Under the pieces are notes generated by a model that saw only the letters and a program-made list of their open reading frames with translations, searched no databases and was not told the origin of the DNA. Positions 59,641 to 64,000 of a DNA stretch of 64,000 nt are shown in pieces. How positions within the stretch are numbered: position 1 is the first letter of the stretch; the number at the start of each line of letters is the position of its first letter. Source of the stretch: Artemia franciscana. Its lineage: Eukaryota > Arthropoda > Branchiopoda > Anostraca > Artemiidae. A program made the position numbers and the translations under genes. The DNA is taken from contig NW_027062618.1 in NCBI RefSeq assembly GCF_032884065.1, positions 1,344,848-1,408,847 of the forward strand. The letters are read 5' to 3'.

Positions 59641-61540
59641 TTTTTTAAGCCAACCATCCATGAAACCATGGACATCAGAACAAGAAACCAAGGACATCAT
59701 ACAAATAATATTCGAAATTTTCTTGATTTAGAATCGCATTAAAGAGTAAAAAACATGGTGGAGGGGTAGGGAGGCGATTCGGACCTTTTTTGATTTTTTT
59801 TTTTTAATCACTCTGGGTTTTGCAACGAATCTGTTAATAGCATCAGTCCTTGTAAAGAAAACATCTAAATAATTACATACTTTTCTTTTCCAGTTGCAGC
59901 TGATGTTAGTAAATAGTTTATATTCTAAGCTTTAGGTTATTCTATGTGAAGGTATGTAAGTAGAAATATTTTGTTAATTTATTTCTTAGTTTAGTTGTGT
60001 TTAGTTTAGTTTGTATTTATTGTGGTGAAGATTTTTTTTACATCTTTGTTTATTATATGCGCAACAAGCCATAAGGCTTACCAGTATTGTTAATTAAAAT
60101 TCAGTGAATAACGAGACTTTATAATGGAAGAAAGAGTTTAAAAACACTGTGGAAAGAGAATTATATGCCTAGCAAAATTTATAAGATTAAATTTAGATTT
60201 TTTCTTTGAGGATTTTTTCGCATTGGTTAACCCGAATTCCTTTTGTTTTCTTACACTGTGAAACTTGAAAATTTCCTAATTTGTATTTCCTATTGCTTGC
60301 CTAGTTCAGACTTCATTTTGTCATACAAATCAGAGGGTCAGACTGCCCGAAGCTATTGGATATTACTTCCTGGAAGTTTTGTGGAAACCATTCTAACAGG
60401 ATGGGATGGAAAGATGGGAAATAGTGTTTTTTTTCCAATAAATGAGTTCACTATGCTAAAAATGTGTGTACAACAATCTGACAAGAGACAACAGAGATAG
60501 CAGGTAGCATGCAAGTGATTTTTTTTTCTTTTTCGAGGGAAGACATTTTTTTTTAAATGCAAGAAAAGGTGAATAACATGGAAGATATATAAATTATATT
60601 AAGAAATCGGGAGCTCAGAATGGATAGGCATGGCTCCAAAGCTCCGCCTGTTCTGCTCATATGCTTACTTGAAACGCAATAAAATAATGTTTTACCTAAT
60701 TTATCATATGACAATTCTTTTTAAACTAAAAGGAACCATTGTGACGAAAGTATTGCATGAAATCCTTTGTTCGACATTTTGGATGATTATAAAATTTAAT
60801 TATCGGATGATTATAGAAGTGTCAGCACATATTTTAACCTCCACATTTCGTTTTTCTAAAGGTATTTCCAGCTAAGACACAAAGTCTCCAGAAATTGTTA
60901 TTGCTGTGTGTGCTGCTCCACATGAGAGACCAGATGAAAAGTGATTTAAAATTGTCTTTATACGTTTTTGTTTGGATACTTTTTGTTGGAAATTAAGTGA
61001 GAAAAGTAGGCGCGTGTAGCTGACTGATTGAAAATTCCAATTTGTCAATGACTTTCTTAGCACTCTCTGATTTTTTTCCAGTCTAGAGTACCGAGTGTTA
61101 TTCACTGATGAAATCAGTCCACCAGTCTTTTTTTCCTTTAGTCCAGGGCTCCAAGCGTTGGTTTTTGATGAAGTACGAAATCTTGTTTTTCTTTTTAGTT
61201 ATTATACTAAAAGGCAACTAAAAGGAATAAGCTACGCTGAATAAGCTCAAGAATTACTCTCCTTCTTGTTTGTTTGTATTTTTTTGGCTTAACTCCTGAC
61301 ATCTTAGGTCTATGAATTTTAAAATTTAGGGAAAAAGTGAAAATGTAAAAGTTTGACTGATATTATTAGATTTTTATTACTAGTCACTTTTTATTACTAG
61401 TTACTGAATAGTATGTTCATTTCTTTCCACACAAAATTTTGAGGATCCATGGATGTTGGTTTCCACTATTTTGCTTTGTTCTTTTTTTTACAAACAAACA
61501 TCAAAGTATGCTAAATGATCTGATATAGAATTTTTTTCAG

Positions 61541-61652
61541 TATCCTTTATGCTGATATTGTTGGCTTCACTGCTATTTCTTCCACCTACCCTGCATCGGA
61601 ATTGGTGAGAATTCTTAACGAACTATTTGGAAGATTTGACAAGCTCGCCCAA
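61541..61652 (+). CDS. Membrane adenylyl cyclase, exon 4 (start of C1 catalytic core)
   Basis: Completes Ser and continues [20 protein letters not shown], then [17 protein letters not shown], ending in phase 0 at CAA|GTAAGT. The Asp in ADIVGFT (about residue 287 of the joined protein) is one of the two metal-binding aspartates of class III cyclases. The second, in the GDCYYC-type motif, should be in the next exon beyond the window. [12 protein letters not shown] is the conserved helix after it. The spacing between these motifs is canonical and there are no stops, so the exon looks functional. Confidence 0.94.
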
Positions 61653-61678
61653 GTAAGTTTAAATCAATTACTTAAAGC

Positions 61679-62623
61679 ATGAAAATTAGAACTTGGAATG
61701 TTACAACGTTAAAAAATGACTATCGCATCGACATTTTGACTGACGAATTCAGACGGTTTGAACTAGGTTTCTTAGGAGTTTCAGAAACTCATATCCCAGG
61801 GGTAGGAAGCATGAAATTAGGTGACATAAAATGTGTTTACTCAGGCAGGAAGGATGGGGTACATAGACAGGGAGTAGGGCTCATGATGAACAAGGAAGCT
61901 GCTAAGTCTTGTTTTGGCTGGGAAGGTATTAATAATAGAATACTAATTGCTCATTTTATGACTAAAAAGTTCAGGGTATCAGTTATAGTTGTATATTCCC
62001 CTGTTGAACTAACTGATGGAGATACTAGAGACTCAGATGAATTTTACTTACAGTTACAGGAGCAAATAGACAGGGTACCAGGTAGAAATATGGTGTTTTT
62101 GCTAGGAGATTTTAATGCCTAGGCTGGTAGAAATAGGGACAGAGGGTATCCTAGCCTAGATAAATTTGGTGTAGGAAAAGAAAACAGTAATGGCTATAGA
62201 CTTTTGCAATTTTGTAGGTATAACAACCTAGTTATAACCAATACGGTGTTTGGTCACAAAATGGCCCATAAGTTGACATGGTATTCACGTGATGGTAAGA
62301 TAGCAAACCTTATTGATTATGTTATTGTAAATAGAAGACTAGCAGGATCAATACAAAATACTAGGGTGTATAGGAGTGCTGTTATTGACATTAAAAGTAA
62401 AGATCACGATCTAGTAGTGTCTAAGGTTAATTTAAAGCTGAAATTTTGGAAGGGTAACTACCTCCCGGAAAGTTATGATGTTGGTAAACTCCAGGGTAAA
62501 AATTTGAGAAAAAACATCCAGGAACAGTTGAATGCTAAACTTGAGAGTTTAAAATTTGACAATGTGGAAGAAGGATGGAATAATTTCAAAAAACAATTTG
62601 TGAAGTTGTTGATGGTGTCTTAG
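61679..62623 (+). pseudogene. LINE endonuclease domain, one internal stop
   Basis: About 315 codons covering the complete endonuclease fold in one frame, interrupted only by TAG at 62120-62122. Catalytic motifs in order are TWNV (Asn), SETH (Glu), GDFNA (Asp and Asn), LIDYVIV and SKDHDLV (Asp-His). All catalytic residues are still present. This enzyme nicks the target strand to prime reverse transcription. The close similarity to an intact domain suggests a recent insertion relative to the 19-kb LINE. Confidence 0.8.
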
Positions 62624-63100
62624 GGAAGTGTGCTAAGACTGCAACTAGGAATATTACTGAACAATCTTTAGGTTTAACAGAGAGTAGAAGGGGTTTGTAC
62701 AAGAATTATCTGAGTGATAGGTCGTATGAAAACAAAAGGAATGTAAAGAAAGTGGAGAAAGCATTAAAATATGAACAAAGGAGATGTGAAGTGGAGGCCA
62801 TGGATAAAATTGCTGAGGATCTGGAAGATGCGGCTAGACGGCATAATAGTAAAATATTATACTGGCATGTTAATAAATTGAAAGGGAGTAACCAATCCGG
62901 ACTAGTCCCAGTTAAAGATAGAAATGAGGCCACAATTATTGATAAGGAAAAAGTTAAAGAAAGATGATTGGAACCTTTTGAGAATGTGCTAAACCGAGAC
63001 ACAGTTGCAGGAAAAGATATAGATGAAAATGAAAAAGTTTGTGATACCTTGGATGTTAAGGAAGATTTGTTTAGTGAGGAAGAATTAGCGACAGTACTAA
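61679..63100 (+). mobile_element. LINE with endonuclease domain, interrupted by another LINE
   Basis: Begins 27 bp after the exon 4 donor with [20 protein letters not shown], the start of an apurinic-type endonuclease. FLGVSETHIPG, MVFLLGDFNA, NLIDYVIVNRRLAGS and SKDHDLVVSKVNLKLKF are the following catalytic motifs. A stop after DFNA (62120-62122) and one at 62621-62623, plus a frame change there, inactivate it. The linker to the reverse transcriptase (KRNVKKVEKALKYEQRRCEV) is present. At about 63100 it is cut by a minus-strand element. RTE-like by motif order; inference. Confidence 0.85.
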
Positions 63101-64000
63101 ATAATAATAATAATAATTTATTTATAACCCACAAAGTACATTAAACTGTGGAGTAAACACACACAAAAAAGAAAAAACAAGTCAAAAAACCATAACAACA
63201 TAAATAAGATAGCAGCATAACAACATACAACATAAGTAAATTACCTCAATTCAAAAAATGGCCAAAGAGGGTCAAAAACACCAATCATTTGCCGAGTTTT
63301 AAGACATATATCTTTAGATAAATGTTTCAGTCGCGAGGGCGCATCAACGATGTCAAATTTAGAAACGACTGTATGATTCCGATACCACCGAGGCAGACGC
63401 AGCAAATACTTGCAATACTTAAAATATCCTGAGCGTATTTTCTTTGTATCCTTCTTGCGAAGGAGGAAAGCAAAACCAGAAAGATAAAAAACACCAGGGG
63501 CACAAAAACTAGAATAAAGACGGCATAGTCCTTTTCGGTTATACACCACGATTTGGTGAAATTTTTGCGTACCCAACCCGCATACTTTTCAGCAGGCTGG
63601 ACGTAATAACGGAGCAAGTAGACGAAAGTGACGTGGAAAAAGAGAGACCCAACCATTTAATACTTGATGAACATGGTATAGTTGTAGAACCCAAGCAAAG
63701 AGGTGATGCTGGTGGAGGACTCCCAAAACACAAAAACTCACATTTGGAGGCATTAACTGAAAGGCCTACTGTGGATAGTGCGGCTGAAAGCCGGTAAAAG
63801 TTGGTAATTAGACTATTTTTTGTCCGGCTAAGAAGCAGAACATCATCAGCATATGCAACGTGACTAATGCCTAAATTATCATTGTAAAAAATTGACGGTT
63901 GAAGACACGAAGCTAAAACACATTTAAATATGCTCGGGGATAACACGGCACCTTGCCTAACGCCTTTTTTAACAGGAATATACTCCCCTACAGTACCATT
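63101..64000 (-). mobile_element. Minus-strand LINE inserted in a LINE, runs off the right edge
   Basis: On the minus strand, AVLSPSIFKCVLASCLQ and HVAYADDVLLLSRTKNSL (63539-63946) are reverse transcriptase blocks 4 and 5 with both catalytic Asp residues. NASKCEFLCFGS follows. A frameshift near 63560 leads into GLCRLYSSFCAPGVFYLSGF and IRSGYFKYCKYLLRLPRWYR (63241-63576). The 3' end is a (ATT)n tail at about 63100-63118. It is the same clade as the 44778-45955 element. The endonuclease and 5' end lie outside the window. Confidence 0.85.

Larger units (their letters stand above)
55307..61540 (+). other. Adenylyl cyclase intron 3 (about 6.2 kb)
   Basis: Donor GTTAGTC at 55307 and acceptor TTTTTTTCAG at 61540, phase 2. 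Three interspersed copies fill the first two thirds. 59640-61540 is AT-rich without a recognised gene; an 85-codon frame at 60243-60500 has no supporting feature. Confidence 0.88.

Noticed and set aside
62706..63134. 142-codon minus-strand frame rich in Ser and Leu
   Set aside because: Antisense of the plus-strand LINE linker region.

Overview
This window is animal nuclear DNA: AT-rich, very low in genes and packed with repeats. It carries no bacterial, organellar or viral gene organisation. The only host gene I can defend is a membrane adenylyl cyclase on the + strand. Four exons are visible (16147-16722, 43845-43994, 55188-55306, 61541-61652), all with GT/AG junctions and compatible phases. 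Joined, they give the first ~319 residues, from the N-terminal tail through six membrane segments into the first catalytic (C1) domain. The gene continues past the right edge. Introns of about 27.1, 11.2 and 6.2 kb, several LINE families and the overall repeat style suggest an arthropod, perhaps a crustacean such as a brine shrimp. That species guess is inference; no taxonomic marker is present.

Layout. 1-14.4 kb is repeat-dominated flank upstream of the cyclase. It holds pieces of a modular interspersed family, hairpin modules, a 701-bp inverted-repeat element nested in one hairpin, a 2.7-kb foldback element (7812-10500), a 475-bp foldback element (12490-12964) and a decayed tRNA-Lys-like gene. 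14.4-16.1 kb is more unique and contains CRE-like sites, a possible control region. Intron 1 (16.7-43.8 kb) holds a dead LINE (19.0-22.3 kb), a 222-bp tandem repeat, a ~270-bp satellite of about 15 monomers (24.4-28.4 kb), a ~115-bp repeat family partly arranged as an inverted pair (31.2-37.0 kb), and a foldback element carrying a PWWP-domain exon (38747-39995). Intron 2 (44.0-55.2 kb) holds three or four truncated LINEs and a 179-bp tandem repeat. Intron 3 (55.3-61.5 kb) holds three more copies of the interspersed family. The last intron begins with a LINE that was itself interrupted by an opposite-strand LINE running off the right edge.

The most unusual system is the foldback/hairpin family. 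Its palindromic module bounds two composite elements (7812-10500 and 38747-39995). Both carry fragments of what looks like the same captured host gene: a PWWP domain with the shared motif PLWP[I/V]RI and shared flanking sequence. This looks like DNA-level gene-fragment capture and amplification by a foldback-type transposon. The ~270-bp satellite is also recognisably related to an internal segment of the interspersed family, which suggests that dispersed and tandem repeats here share an origin.

Limits: repeat boundaries were read by eye and may be off by tens of bases. Family names rest on recalled motifs, not on searches.
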